DNA of 12,233 nucleotides from NCBI GenBank assembly GCA_030652805.1, contig JAUSPT010000050.1:1-12233 (forward strand), read 5' to 3'. The position numbers and the translations under genes were made by a program. Positions within the stretch are counted from its first letter, which is position 1. The number at the start of each line of letters is the position of its first letter. Below are positions 1-9,121 of this stretch, piece after piece. This DNA comes from a bacterium (GTDB taxonomy: Bacteria; JAHJDO01). A model generated the notes under the pieces. That model was not told the origin of the DNA, ran no database searches, and saw only the letters and a list, made by a program, of their open reading frames with translations.

Positions 1-1
1 A

Positions 2-103
2 CAAGGAGTTATCCACAATATGCACATAATTAACAAAAAGAAAAAGTTTGATCAAAAAGAAAAATTTACTACTACTAATCTTAACAAAATAGGACATTTC
101 TAA
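2..103 (+). CDS. Possible transposase C-terminus (partial, enters from left edge)
   Basis: An open frame runs from the left edge to a TAA at 101-103, giving 33 residues that end in NLNKIGHF. The tail is lysine-rich. Its last codons (gga cat ttc taa) lie inside the first copy of a 16-bp direct repeat at 92-107. This is the arrangement also seen at the right edge, where a second tail ends DLNIVHF inside an end repeat. By that parallel I infer the C-terminal end of a DDE-type, possibly IS481-like, transposase whose body lies outside the window. The residues alone are too few and too low in complexity to prove the family, and the frame could be fortuitous. Confidence 0.4.
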   Translation, partial: QGVIHNMHIINKKKKFDQKEKFTTTNLNKIGHF

Positions 104-140
104 ATGTTTTAAAAGCGGACATTTCTAAATGTGGTTGACA
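92..140 (+). mobile_element. Putative right end of an insertion sequence with paired direct repeats
   Basis: The 16-bp sequence ggacatttctaaatgt occurs at 92-107 and again, perfectly, at 117-132 (25-bp period). It is followed by ggttgaca ending at 140. Paired short repeats next to the transposase stop codon and a terminal ACA fit the transposase-binding end of an IS481-like element. The exact element boundary is inferred, and no target-site duplication can be tested because the other end is outside the window. Confidence 0.5.
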
Positions 141-146
141 ATTCTA

Positions 147-175
147 TTGACTTTATACGGACTTGGCATTATCTT
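147..175 (+). promoter_or_regulatory. Candidate sigma70-type promoter for the aminotransferase-uvrA operon
   Basis: TTGACT at 147-152 is separated by 17 nt from TATCTT at 170-175, which would start transcription near 182, just ahead of the first gene. A better -35 hexamer, TTGACA at 135-140, overlaps the putative IS end but has only TATACG (154-159) at a too-short 13-nt spacing. This is consensus matching by eye only. Confidence 0.4.
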
Positions 176-203
176 GTTTATCTAAGTTTAAGGGATAAAA
201 TTG

Positions 204-1397
204 GTGAATTCACATATCAAACCGGCTGGGAGAACAAAAGACATTAAATATGCTGTTAGAGATATTATGCTAATAGCTGATAAGGCAGCGTCTCAGGGCA
301 GGAAGATGCTTTATCTTAACATAGGTGATCCAATAAAATTTGATTTTAAAACACCTCCTCATATTGTTGAGGCTACATATGATGCAATGAAAAGTGGATT
401 TACAGGATATTCTCCATCGTCTGGAATTGATGAAGCGATTGAATCTGTTAAGAATGAAGCGTGTAGAAAGGGAATAAAAAATATTCAGGACATCTTTATT
501 ACAAATGGAGGAAGCGAAGCTATTGAAATAGCATTAACAAGTCTTGTGAATCCTGATGAAAATGTATTGATACCTTCACCTGGTTACCCTTTGTACACAG
601 CAGTGCTAACAAAGCTTGGAGCAGGAATCAATTCATATTACTTAGATGAGGAGAATGACTGGCAGCCAGACATTAATGATATAAAGAGAAAAATAGATAA
701 AAATACAAGAGCCATTATTCTTATAAATCCTAATAATCCAACAGGCGCAGTTTATACAAGGGAAACTCTTACCCAAATTGTTAATCTTGCTCTTGAGCAT
801 AATCTTGTAATATTTTCCGACGAAATATATGACAAACTTGTTTTTGATGCTGAGGAGCATATCTCTACCGCGTCTATCTCAAAAGAGGCATCTGTTCTTA
901 CTTTTGGCGGGCTTTCAAAGTCCTATCTATCTCCAGGGCTGCGTATTGGATGGTGTGTTGTGAGCGGTAAAGAGGAAAATTTAGGAGACTATTACAGGGC
1001 TATGCAGAAACTAACACGTGCAAGACTCTGCGCAAATCACCCTGAGCAATATGCAATAAAGCCAGCTTTAGAAGGGGATCAGTCACATATAAAAGAGGCA
1101 AATGCAAAGCTTAAACGAAGGGCAGATATTACATACCAAATGCTCAATGCTATTCCAAACGTCAGGTGTGTAAAACCAAGGGGAGCCTTTTATGCATTTC
1201 CTAAAATAGATGTGCCTGTATCAGACCAGAAATTTGTTTCTGATTTAATCTATGAAACAGGCGTTGTTGTTGTTCATGGTGGGGGATTCGGACAAAAGCC
1301 GGAAACAAAACACTTCAGAATTGTTTTCCTGCCGGAGGAAGATGTCTTAAGACAGGCATACAAAAAAATCAGGCAATTCATGACCAGGTATGAATAG
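204..1397 (+). CDS. AlaT-type alanine aminotransferase (class I PLP-dependent)
   Basis: This is a cytoplasmic fold-type I aminotransferase, most likely interconverting alanine plus 2-oxoglutarate and pyruvate plus glutamate. Counting from the upstream TTG at 201 (398 aa), the markers are [10 protein letters not shown] near residue 40, NPNNPTG at 176-182, SDEIYD at 206-211 with the cofactor-binding Asp and Tyr, the PLP lysine K240 in GLSKSY, RLCAN near 275, and the substrate-carboxylate arginine R373 in HFRIVFLP. The NIGDPxKFDF, DWQPDI and RARLCAN blocks resemble archaeal and E. coli AlaA-type alanine aminotransferases rather than aspartate enzymes. The length is normal. Start codons TTG 201 and GTG 204 are adjacent; GTG 204 is preferred because AAGGGA at 190-195 then has an 8-nt spacer. 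The stop overlaps the uvrA start by 8 nt, so the gene heads that operon. Substrate specificity is inferred from sequence resemblance. Confidence 0.87.
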   Translation: MNSHIKPAGRTKDIKYAVRDIMLIADKAASQGRKMLYLNIGDPIKFDFKTPPHIVEATYDAMKSGFTGYSPSSGIDEAIESVKNEACRKGIKNIQDIFITNGGSEAIEIALTSLVNPDENVLIPSPGYPLYTAVLTKLGAGINSYYLDEENDWQPDINDIKRKIDKNTRAIILINPNNPTGAVYTRETLTQIVNLALEHNLVIFSDEIYDKLVFDAEEHISTASISKEASVLTFGGLSKSYLSPGLRIGWCVVSGKEENLGDYYRAMQKLTRARLCANHPEQYAIKPALEGDQSHIKEANAKLKRRADITYQMLNAIPNVRCVKPRGAFYAFPKIDVPVSDQKFVSDLIYETGVVVVHGGGFGQKPETKHFRIVFLPEEDVLRQAYKKIRQFMTRYE

Positions 1398-4242
1398 CAA
1401 CAGTATAATCATCAAGGGCGCTCGCCAGCATAATCTTAAAAACATAGATCTGGAAATTCCCCGAGATAAACTTGTTGTTATTACCGGTCTTAGTGGTTCA
1501 GGGAAATCCTCTCTGGCTTTTGATACTATCTATGCAGAAGGCCAGAGAAGGTATGTAGAAAGCCTGTCTTCCTATGCGCGCCAGTTCCTTGAACAAATGG
1601 ATAAGCCTGATGTTGACTATATTGGAGGACTTTCTCCTGCTATCTCTATTGAACAAAGAACCTCTGCAAGAAACCCCCGCTCAACAGTTGGAACAGTAAC
1701 AGAAATTTACGACTATCTAAGGGTGTTGTTTGCACGCATAGGAGAAGTCTACTGTTATAAATGTGGAAGAAAAATTGCACATCAAACTTCCCAGCAAATC
1801 GTTGACAGCATTATGAAATTCCCTCAATCCTCTAAAATTATGCTTATGTCCCCAATAGTGAGAGGTAGAAAAGGGGAGTATAACGCTCTTTTTGAGGATA
1901 TTAGAAAGAAAGGCTTTGTAAGACTCAGAGTTGATGGGAACATCTATAATGTGGAAGACGAGATAAAACTCAATAAAAACAAAAAACACAACATTGAAGT
2001 CGTTGTAGACAGACTCGCTATAAAATCAGATATCAAATCACGTCTTAGTGATTCTGTAGAAACTGCTCTAAAACTGGGTGAAGGATTAATTTTGGTATGT
2101 ATCAACAATAAGAAAGATATCCTGTTTAGTGAACATTTTGCATGTATTAAATGTGGAATAAATTACTCTGAATTCACACCCCGTATGTTCTCGTTTAACA
2201 GCCCTTATGGTGCATGTAAAACATGTAATGGACTGGGCAGGAAGATGGAAGTTGATCCCGACCTGATCGTGCCTGATATGAATCTGTCAATTAATGAGGG
2301 CGCAATTATTTCGTGGAGCAATCCGATAACAACAAAACGCCACCGCTGGAAAGCAGCAACAAGAAGATACCTGTTTCAGATGCTGGAGACAGTTAGCGAT
2401 CACTATAATATAGACCTTGATATTCCATTCAAGAATTTAAGCAAAGAACATCAAAACATGATTCTGTATGGCACAGAAGAAAAACTGGATTTTACGTTGC
2501 GACTCAGACGTAGAATCCACAGACATAGAATGAAATTTGAGGGGGTAATTAATAACCTTGAGAGAAGATGGAGCCAGACTGATTCTGAATATGTAAAGTC
2601 AGAGATCTATAATAAATACATGAGAGTCAGATTATGCCCTGAGTGTGAAGGCGCAAGACTTTCCCCTCAGAGTCTTGCTGTAAGGATAAATAAGAAATCA
2701 ATAGCTAAAATATGTTCCTTATCAATTAAATCTGCTATCAGATTCTTTAATAATCTGCGTTTGGGTAAAACAGAAGAAGTTATTGCGCATGATATTCTAA
2801 AAGAAGTCAGGGAACGATTAACATTTCTCTCCAATGTAGGACTTGACTATATTACACTGGATAGAACAGCGCAGACTCTTTCAGGAGGAGAAGGAGAGAG
2901 AATCAGGCTCGCTACACAAATTGGCTCAGGTCTTGTTGGAGTATTGTATATCCTTGATGAGCCAAGTATTGGGCTTCACCAGAGAGATAATAGAAAATTA
3001 CTGAAGACATTAACCAGTCTGCGCGACCTGGGGAATACAGTTATTGTTGTAGAACATGATGAACAGACAATAAGAAATGCGGATTATGTAATAGATCTCG
3101 GTCCGGGAGCCGGCATTCACGGCGGAGATCTTGTAGCGTGCGGCAGGCCCGAAGAAATAATTAAAAATAGGAATTCTATTACAGGTAAATACCTGTCAGG
3201 AGAAATTAAGATTGGTACGCCAGAACAAAGAAGAAGGCCAACTGAAAAGCAGCTTAGAATACTTGGGGCTTTTGAACACAATTTAAAAAAGATAAACGTA
3301 AATATCCCTCTAGGGTTATTGGTCTGTGTTTCAGGCGTATCTGGTTCCGGTAAAAGCACACTGGTTGACGAAATACTGTACAGAGCTCTGGCTCAAATCC
3401 TATACGGCTCAAAAGAAAAGCCAGGTAAACATGTTGATATTAAAGGATTTTCTCAAATAGATAAAGTTGCAAATATCACTCAGGCGCCAATAGGCAGAAC
3501 CCCTCGTTCCAACCCTGCCACGTATACAGGTGCTTTTGATTATATAAGACGTCTGTTTTCTCAGGTTCCGGGCTCAAGGGCAAGGGGATATAAGCCTGGA
3601 AGATTCTCTTTTAATGTTAAAGGCGGAAGATGTGAGACATGTAAAGGTGACGGCTTAAAAAAGATTGAGATGCACTTCCTTCCTGATATTTATGTAACAT
3701 GCGAAACATGTAGAGGAACGCGATTCAATAGAGAAACTCTGGAGATTAAATACAAGGATAAAAGCATAGCAGACGTTTTGGATATGACAATTGAAGAAGC
3801 TCTGAAACTTTTTGAGAACATTCCGCCTGTAAAAAGAAAACTGCAGACTCTAAACGATGTAGGTCTCGGGTATATAAAATTAGGACAGTCTGCTACCACT
3901 CTCTCAGGAGGAGAAGCACAAAGGGTTAAGCTGGCTAGTGAATTAAGTAAGGTTTCAACAGGCAGGACGCTCTATATACTTGATGAACCAACCACAGGTC
4001 TGCATTTTGCAGATGTTCAGAAGTTATTGGATGTTTTAGGAAGATTAGTGGATAAAGGGAATACAGTGTTGATAATCGAGCATAATTTAGACGTTTTAAA
4101 AACAGCTGATTATATTATAGATCTTGGACCAGAGGGAGGAGACAATGGGGGAGAAGTCGTAGCAGAAGGAACTCCGGAACAAGTTGCTAAGAATAAGCGC
4201 TCATATACTGGAAAGTTTCTGAAGAAAGTTCTGGAATGCTGA
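1390..4242 (+). CDS. uvrA: UvrA, excinuclease ABC subunit A
   Basis: This is the DNA damage-sensing ATPase of nucleotide excision repair. It dimerises and loads UvrB at lesions. The 950 residues match the usual length of about 940-960. Two ABC ATPase modules are complete: Walker A GLSGSGKS at 33-40 and GVSGSGKS at 649-656, signature LSGGE at 497-501 and 838-842, and Walker B LYILDEP at 519-525 and 861-867. Zinc-binding cysteine pairs are C252/C255 with C276/C279 and C748/C751 with C771/C774. Further CxxC pairs sit at 122/125 and 416/419. The conserved [14 protein letters not shown] block is at 701-714, although the residue usually Asp just before it is Thr (NITQAP). The ATG overlaps the aminotransferase stop and has no strong Shine-Dalgarno, which suggests translational coupling. 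No frameshift or missing catalytic residue is seen. No SOS-box-like palindrome was recognised upstream of the operon. Confidence 0.98.
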   Translation: MNSNSIIIKGARQHNLKNIDLEIPRDKLVVITGLSGSGKSSLAFDTIYAEGQRRYVESLSSYARQFLEQMDKPDVDYIGGLSPAISIEQRTSARNPRSTVGTVTEIYDYLRVLFARIGEVYCYKCGRKIAHQTSQQIVDSIMKFPQSSKIMLMSPIVRGRKGEYNALFEDIRKKGFVRLRVDGNIYNVEDEIKLNKNKKHNIEVVVDRLAIKSDIKSRLSDSVETALKLGEGLILVCINNKKDILFSEHFACIKCGINYSEFTPRMFSFNSPYGACKTCNGLGRKMEVDPDLIVPDMNLSINEGAIISWSNPITTKRHRWKAATRRYLFQMLETVSDHYNIDLDIPFKNLSKEHQNMILYGTEEKLDFTLRLRRRIHRHRMKFEGVINNLERRWSQTDSEYVKSEIYNKYMRVRLCPECEGARLSPQSLAVRINKKSIAKICSLSIKSAIRFFNNLRLGKTEEVIAHDILKEVRERLTFLSNVGLDYITLDRTAQTLSGGEGERIRLATQIGSGLVGVLYILDEPSIGLHQRDNRKLLKTLTSLRDLGNTVIVVEHDEQTIRNADYVIDLGPGAGIHGGDLVACGRPEEIIKNRNSITGKYLSGEIKIGTPEQRRRPTEKQLRILGAFEHNLKKINVNIPLGLLVCVSGVSGSGKSTLVDEILYRALAQILYGSKEKPGKHVDIKGFSQIDKVANITQAPIGRTPRSNPATYTGAFDYIRRLFSQVPGSRARGYKPGRFSFNVKGGRCETCKGDGLKKIEMHFLPDIYVTCETCRGTRFNRETLEIKYKDKSIADVLDMTIEEALKLFENIPPVKRKLQTLNDVGLGYIKLGQSATTLSGGEAQRVKLASELSKVSTGRTLYILDEPTTGLHFADVQKLLDVLGRLVDKGNTVLIIEHNLDVLKTADYIIDLGPEGGDNGGEVVAEGTPEQVAKNKRSYTGKFLKKVLEC

Positions 4243-4799
4243 TAATAGATGAAATTGTTGTTGACGATGCTATTCTTAAAACCCATTTTTCATGCTGCCT
4301 TGAGATCTGTCACGGACACTGCTGCGCAACAGGGGACTTTGGAGCACCAATATCTGAGGAAGATGTAGAAATAATAGATAAACATTTAAAAAACATTGAA
4401 AAATATCTTCCAAAGAAAAATATAAAAATCATAAAAAAGAATGGATACGCAGAAGTATATCGAAGTGGAACCCTTTGTGTTGAGTCCCTTTACGATGATG
4501 GACCGTGCGTTTTTTCATACAAGCATGAAGGAATAACCAAATGCGCTATTCATACTTATTGTGTGAACACTGAAATAGATCCTGTCCAAATAAAACCCAT
4601 ATCCTGCTCTCTATTTCCAATAAGGGTTATCCGACTGGGGAAAATAATATCATTAAGATACTGCCAGTATTCTGAATGTAAATCAGCTTTAGGAGGCTCA
4701 ACTCCTGTCTTTCAGACGTGTAAGAAAGCCCTTATTAGAATGTCTGGTAATCAGTGGTATAAAAAATTAGAGAAATGCTATGAAGAAAGTTCTATATAA
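4236..4799 (+). CDS. DUF3109-family cysteine-rich protein, putative metal-binding
   Basis: This is a 187-residue soluble protein of the DUF3109 type, related to the YkgJ-like zinc/iron-chelating fold. It opens with the family's typical short strand ([11 protein letters not shown]), then [11 protein letters not shown] at 20-30 (C21, C25, C29, C30). Later come the conserved GPCVFSY (C91), KCAIH (C103) and [11 protein letters not shown] (C124) blocks, and a C-terminal [11 protein letters not shown]. There are 14 cysteines in all, consistent with an Fe-S cluster or zinc. The biochemical role of the family is unknown. The ATG overlaps the uvrA stop by 7 nt, so it is probably co-translated with uvrA. 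Whether it is functionally linked to repair is conjecture. Its stop lies inside the end of the convergent VWA gene, an 8-bp overlap. Confidence 0.82.
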   Translation: MLIIDEIVVDDAILKTHFSCCLEICHGHCCATGDFGAPISEEDVEIIDKHLKNIEKYLPKKNIKIIKKNGYAEVYRSGTLCVESLYDDGPCVFSYKHEGITKCAIHTYCVNTEIDPVQIKPISCSLFPIRVIRLGKIISLRYCQYSECKSALGGSTPVFQTCKKALIRMSGNQWYKKLEKCYEESSI

Positions 4800-7023
4800 G
4801 CTGCAGCTTCTTTCTTATAAGCCATTCTGCGCTGAGAAGTATGATAAAAAGAAAAAGCAGTAGGGGAGAGTTATGCAATTTTATTCTGTAGGATGTGATT
4901 GTTTGCCTGTGCCTGGCTTTTATTTCATTAAAAATACCATATATATTCTCTGGTGTATGATATGCCCCTCCTGTAGATAAGGATATATCCTTAAGCAGCA
5001 CGTCATTTAAGCCAATGTCTTCCTCTTCCATGTAAGGATTGCCGACAGCAAATCCAATCAGTTCCTCTTTTGAAATGTCTTCAATTTTAGCAGTAGCTTT
5101 TAATTGATAATATCCGATATCATCTGCCTCATAATCTGCTTCATATTCTCCTGTCTTGCCTTCCACATTAGTCAAGTTCAGAAAAGTCTTTTTGTTTGAT
5201 GGTGTAGTTATTTGACAATTTATATTTGCTTTATCATATCTACGATATTCCTTATCATATGCAGACGCCATAATATGAATTATCTCACCGGGCTCGTAAT
5301 AATCCTTGTTTGTATATATGAGGAGATGATCTGTATCTTGCTTTGGCTTTTTATCTCCAGAGCACAGCCATCTCACCATCTGCCCCCAGAATGTCTGATA
5401 TATATTGATATTGATGTCTTCTGCAAATGCCCATTTCCATGTAGAATCAGTTGCTATAGCAGCTACTTTCCCTTCCCCGTAATTTTGGACTATCAATACT
5501 GGCCATTTTTTTAGGGATTTAGAGTCTGAAGCGTAGATAAGTACTATAGCCCCAGGCTTAGGCCTTGAGAGAAGATTAAACCCGGATAAAGCAGGTAATT
5601 GTGTTTTTGGATTCTTTAGAATCGGATGTCTGGATGCTTCAGGTGTAAGCACTGGTACAAAAGTTTTCCCTTCCCACTCGCCACTACCTTCTAAAGCGAC
5701 AGGAAATATCTTTGATAGCTCGCCTCTTTGATATCCTCCGCTTTCAAAGGAATTTTTACCGCCTAAAATGAGAAAACCGCCGCCATTTCCGGTGAAATTG
5801 ACAATATTAGAAGCAGATTTTTCATCAAACATGTTTTTAATATTTCCTAGAATGATAATGTCATATTCTTTAAGATTTTCCTTATGATGCAGAATATCAT
5901 TGAGTTCTCGATGTGTGGAAATCCCTTGTTGATAAAACTGTCCTGATGAAGTTAATATAAAAGCAGTAAGATCTATATGCGGGTCTGACTCAAGGGTCCT
6001 TTTAAGGAATTTATATTCCCATCTTAGACCTCCTTCAATATAGAGTGCCTTTGTTTTCTGCCTGGTTATGAGTACAGTAAAAGTCCTTTTATTGTTCTGC
6101 GTTATAAGCTCTCCTTCCAAAGGAGGAACCTCTGCGACATATCTACATACACCCACTTGTTTTGGAATAAGACCGATCTCCAGATTTTGTACATTCTCAG
6201 ATTCCTTTAGCAGCACACTACTGCTGGATATCACCTCTCCATCCAGCTCCACATTAACAGGAACTAGTTTTTCCTCATATCCTCGATTTTTAATCTTAAT
6301 ATCTATATTTATCTTTTCTCCCAAATATCCGGTTAATGGAGAACTGATATGGGTAATTGATACATCCTTAAATGATTTATTTGCCTTTATATTGCCCAGT
6401 CCAACACTGTATATTGGAACTGCGAGGCTTTTAATTCTTTTGACCGTATTTTTGCCTGCATTATTATTTCCATCAGTAAACAATACCACTCCGGATATAG
6501 GGCTTTCTCCCATTGTTTTAACAGCATTTTCTATTGAAGCAGCGATATCTGTAGAATTGCCATGCGCGCTGAGCTTTGCAGGTATGTCTTTTTCAGACAT
6601 CTCAGCAGAACCCTTTGAAAATTCAAATGTTCTAACTATAAACTGTTTAGATAGTGTTCTGATAAAATTATTTTCATCTCTATGGATTGTATCCTTAATT
6701 ATTTCCAATTTACTCTTTGGAGAAAAAGGGCCATGCCCACCCATGCTTTTTGAAGTATCAAACAAAAGCAGACAGCAGGATTTCTGAAGCTTCGATTTCA
6801 AGAAACTGATTGTCGGCCTTAACACTGCGCCTAGAATTATAATTATTAAAAGAATCCTGAGAAAAACTATCCAGCCTGCTTGCTTCCTGGAAAGAACAGA
6901 GTAAAGCCTGATATATGTTAGGATTACAGCAGTAATAGCTATGGCGAGTATTACGACCAGCAAAAAAAGATTTACTGGATTCTCAAACTCTATTCTTATA
7001 TTTTGCAGGCGCCACAAGTCCAT
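4792..7023 (-). CDS. Membrane-anchored VWA protein with degenerate glutamine amidotransferase-like domain
   Basis: This 743-residue membrane protein is the last gene of the moxR operon. Two N-terminal membrane segments (about 18-39 and 51-69) precede a von Willebrand A domain (about 83-210) with a complete-looking MIDAS: DTSKS at 89-93, T158 and D184 in FTDG. A beta-rich region (about 220-320) follows, then a class I amidotransferase-like fold (about 323-555; YIEGG near 328, GGGFLILGG at 414-422). No catalytic cysteine is apparent, so this domain probably binds rather than catalyses. A second beta-sandwich-like region (about 565-660) and a C-terminal membrane helix (about 719-736) complete it. 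The VWA and later domains are probably extracytoplasmic. The start ATG lies 7 nt after the preceding gene's stop. It shares its architecture with the upstream neighbour, suggesting an old duplication. Its exact function is unknown. Confidence 0.85.
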   Translation of the reverse strand: MDLWRLQNIRIEFENPVNLFLLVVILAIAITAVILTYIRLYSVLSRKQAGWIVFLRILLIIIILGAVLRPTISFLKSKLQKSCCLLLFDTSKSMGGHGPFSPKSKLEIIKDTIHRDENNFIRTLSKQFIVRTFEFSKGSAEMSEKDIPAKLSAHGNSTDIAASIENAVKTMGESPISGVVLFTDGNNNAGKNTVKRIKSLAVPIYSVGLGNIKANKSFKDVSITHISSPLTGYLGEKINIDIKIKNRGYEEKLVPVNVELDGEVISSSSVLLKESENVQNLEIGLIPKQVGVCRYVAEVPPLEGELITQNNKRTFTVLITRQKTKALYIEGGLRWEYKFLKRTLESDPHIDLTAFILTSSGQFYQQGISTHRELNDILHHKENLKEYDIIILGNIKNMFDEKSASNIVNFTGNGGGFLILGGKNSFESGGYQRGELSKIFPVALEGSGEWEGKTFVPVLTPEASRHPILKNPKTQLPALSGFNLLSRPKPGAIVLIYASDSKSLKKWPVLIVQNYGEGKVAAIATDSTWKWAFAEDININIYQTFWGQMVRWLCSGDKKPKQDTDHLLIYTNKDYYEPGEIIHIMASAYDKEYRRYDKANINCQITTPSNKKTFLNLTNVEGKTGEYEADYEADDIGYYQLKATAKIEDISKEELIGFAVGNPYMEEEDIGLNDVLLKDISLSTGGAYHTPENIYGIFNEIKARHRQTITSYRIKLHNSPLLLFLFIILLSAEWLIRKKLQLI

Positions 7024-7030
7024 GATTTAC

Positions 7031-9121
7031 CTATTTAACAGTTCTTGCACTTATAAACATTTTTTTGCGTTCAGCATAGGATGGAATAAATCTATTAGCT
7101 ATAATCCCCTCAACAAGGAGCAGCAATATTAATAGAAACAGTAAAGGATTTGAGAGTCTTACACCCTCTCTTGTTCTTCTCATACTTGGAATAATCTCAT
7201 CAAATGTAGATATAAAGCTCAAATTCCCTTTTATATACCTATTAATCTCATCTCTGGCTATTTTTGATAGATCTGACTCCTTAGTATCAAGGTTGACAGC
7301 AAATAGAGTCTTGCCTGGATTAATCTGATAAATACCGGACGTTTTTGTGTTGGTATAATTGAATGTATCATTCTCAATGGATGTAGTCTGCCAGAGAGTA
7401 CCATCCGGACTTATTACTGAAACTTCCTTCACATCAGGAGGAATCTTAAGCCTGAGTACTGAATTAGCTAAATAACTTTGCGGCTGAGTCGTATCTCGTT
7501 CCAGTGAATATATAATCTGATGCAGAAACGGCAAGTATGCAGGATGAATAGGGAAGTCATTCCACGAAATATTAGGAGAACTTGTAAACAGGAAGATTCT
7601 TCCTTTACTCAACTGTTTTTCTAAAAACATAGGATAACCATTTGTGTACCAGGATAGCACCTTTGTCGATTGTTCCAGGGCAGGATCATATTGTACAGCA
7701 TAAATCTTATAAAAATGGATATGGCTTAAATTGACATTTGTTCCTTCAAATATATCAAATATCTTGTTTTTATAATGTACTTTTGCAAACGTAAAAAAAT
7801 TAGAATGGTCATCTTCATCCCCCATAGACATAAGAAGTTTTGAAGGCAGTAATCCACTCTCATAAAAGATACGGTTATAATCCGGAACATTAGTATTATT
7901 TCCCAGGAATATCAGCAGGTTTCCTCCTTTATGTATGTATGGTTTTAGCATGTCTGCAATACCCTGATCGTTGACCTTTACGTTGGCAAGTATAACAAGA
8001 GAATATTTGTCCAACTTTTCAGATAAGAAGCTTTCTGTGGTTATTTCATCTATCTTTATGCTTGATAAGGCCCCTTTGGATGGGCTCAAAGCAGATCTTA
8101 AATAAAAACACTCATCTAAATATGGGAAAACAGATTTATGCCCATTAACGAGAAGTACTGGAAATACAGGAGCTGCTTTAACAGTAAAAAAATATTTATT
8201 ATCTATGCTCAGCTTGTCATGGTCAATACTGATATAGCCGTGGTGCAATCCCGGCTTATCCATGTCCACTGAGAAGTTTAGGATAATCTTTGATTTGGCA
8301 TCTATATATGCTGTCTGTTCCTGCTTTTTTACATTGTCAATATAGATATATACATTGGTCTTTGTTGCATAGTTTGAGAAATTATTTATCTCAGCATGCG
8401 CCTGTAGAGACATTCTCTGCACCTTAAGCTTTACGTCTGTTATTGCAGTATTAGAAAAATCTTCCTTTCCTGCATTCACAAGATATAGATGCACATCAGA
8501 GCTAAGATTAATTGGAGATTCTATATTATCCCATGAAACCTTTTGCAAATCTGTGATTAAGTATATCTCCTTATTAGGCCCTGCAGACTTAGTAAGAATT
8601 TTTATTGCTTTAGTTAAAGCCGTCCCAATGTCAGCATAATCATTTGATAATGAAATATCTGGCATAACATCCTCCAGACCACCTTGATATCCTCTGCCGT
8701 TCGTTAGAATAAGTGCAACTTCATCTGCTCTTTTAATAGATTTTAATATTTGTATAGCAGCATCCTTTGCCTTATCAAAAGGCGTATCTGTTCCTCTATA
8801 AGCCATGCTGTATGAATTATCAAGAATAATAACAGCGCTTACTGCTTTCCCTTTCCCGAAAAATGAAAATCCGGAGAATTTCACAACAGGTTCTGATATT
8901 GCAAGCGATATGAGTATAAGGATAAGGATTCTGAGCAATAATAATATGATTTGTCTGAGCTTTAATCTTGTCATTGTTCTAAGATGCGAGAGCTTTAAGA
9001 ATCTTAAAGTGCTAAATTGAATAGTTTCAGTTTTGCGATTTGATACCAGGTGTATTACGATAGGAATAATCCCTGACAACATACCAAAGAGGAAAATCGG
9101 ATTAAGAAAGAATATTGACAT
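7031..9121 (-). CDS. BatA-type VWA membrane protein (aerotolerance-regulator N-terminal domain)
   Basis: This is a 696-residue membrane protein. The N-terminus matches the BatA/aerotolerance-regulator type: NPIFLFGMLSGIIPIVIHL (membrane segment, about 6-26), then a basic stretch with RLKLRQ and a second membrane segment (about 57-77) ending in the typical AISEPV. A VWA domain (about 95-215) has the MIDAS motif DNSYS at 101-105, T168 and D191 in ITDLQ. Beta-rich and amidotransferase-like regions (about 225-540; VLLVNGH at 322-328, GGNLLIFLG at 399-407) follow, with a C-terminal membrane helix (about 657-676) and a short basic cytoplasmic tail. The stop codon of the DUF58 gene directly abuts this ATG (taa-atg), with no gap and only a weak ribosome site, so translation is presumably coupled. 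In Bacteroidetes, Bat proteins were linked to aerotolerance; that role here is only an analogy. Confidence 0.87.
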   Translation of the reverse strand: MSIFFLNPIFLFGMLSGIIPIVIHLVSNRKTETIQFSTLRFLKLSHLRTMTRLKLRQIILLLLRILILILISLAISEPVVKFSGFSFFGKGKAVSAVIILDNSYSMAYRGTDTPFDKAKDAAIQILKSIKRADEVALILTNGRGYQGGLEDVMPDISLSNDYADIGTALTKAIKILTKSAGPNKEIYLITDLQKVSWDNIESPINLSSDVHLYLVNAGKEDFSNTAITDVKLKVQRMSLQAHAEINNFSNYATKTNVYIYIDNVKKQEQTAYIDAKSKIILNFSVDMDKPGLHHGYISIDHDKLSIDNKYFFTVKAAPVFPVLLVNGHKSVFPYLDECFYLRSALSPSKGALSSIKIDEITTESFLSEKLDKYSLVILANVKVNDQGIADMLKPYIHKGGNLLIFLGNNTNVPDYNRIFYESGLLPSKLLMSMGDEDDHSNFFTFAKVHYKNKIFDIFEGTNVNLSHIHFYKIYAVQYDPALEQSTKVLSWYTNGYPMFLEKQLSKGRIFLFTSSPNISWNDFPIHPAYLPFLHQIIYSLERDTTQPQSYLANSVLRLKIPPDVKEVSVISPDGTLWQTTSIENDTFNYTNTKTSGIYQINPGKTLFAVNLDTKESDLSKIARDEINRYIKGNLSFISTFDEIIPSMRRTREGVRLSNPLLFLLILLLLVEGIIANRFIPSYAERKKMFISARTVK

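Noticed and set aside
201-203. TTG 201 as the start of the aminotransferase
   Set aside because: GTG at 204 is immediately downstream and has better spacing from AAGGGA at 190-195. The difference is a single residue and remains uncertain.
690-705. Internal A-rich runs in the aminotransferase as a possible frameshift site
   Set aside because: The reading frame is continuous through all conserved motifs and the protein has the expected family length.
4795-4819. TATAAG...CTTATA stem and the AAGCTGCAGCTT palindrome (4798-4809) at the convergent 3' overlap as a bidirectional terminator
   Set aside because: The stems are short or AU-rich, there is no GC-rich stem with a clean T-run on either strand, and the sequence is largely coding.
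6068-6787. Long plus-strand open frame (239 codons) inside the minus-strand VWA gene
   Set aside because: It is antisense to a VWA domain with clear motifs, has low-complexity Ser/Leu/Phe-rich composition typical of a reverse-frame shadow, and has no ribosome-binding site or recognisable domain.
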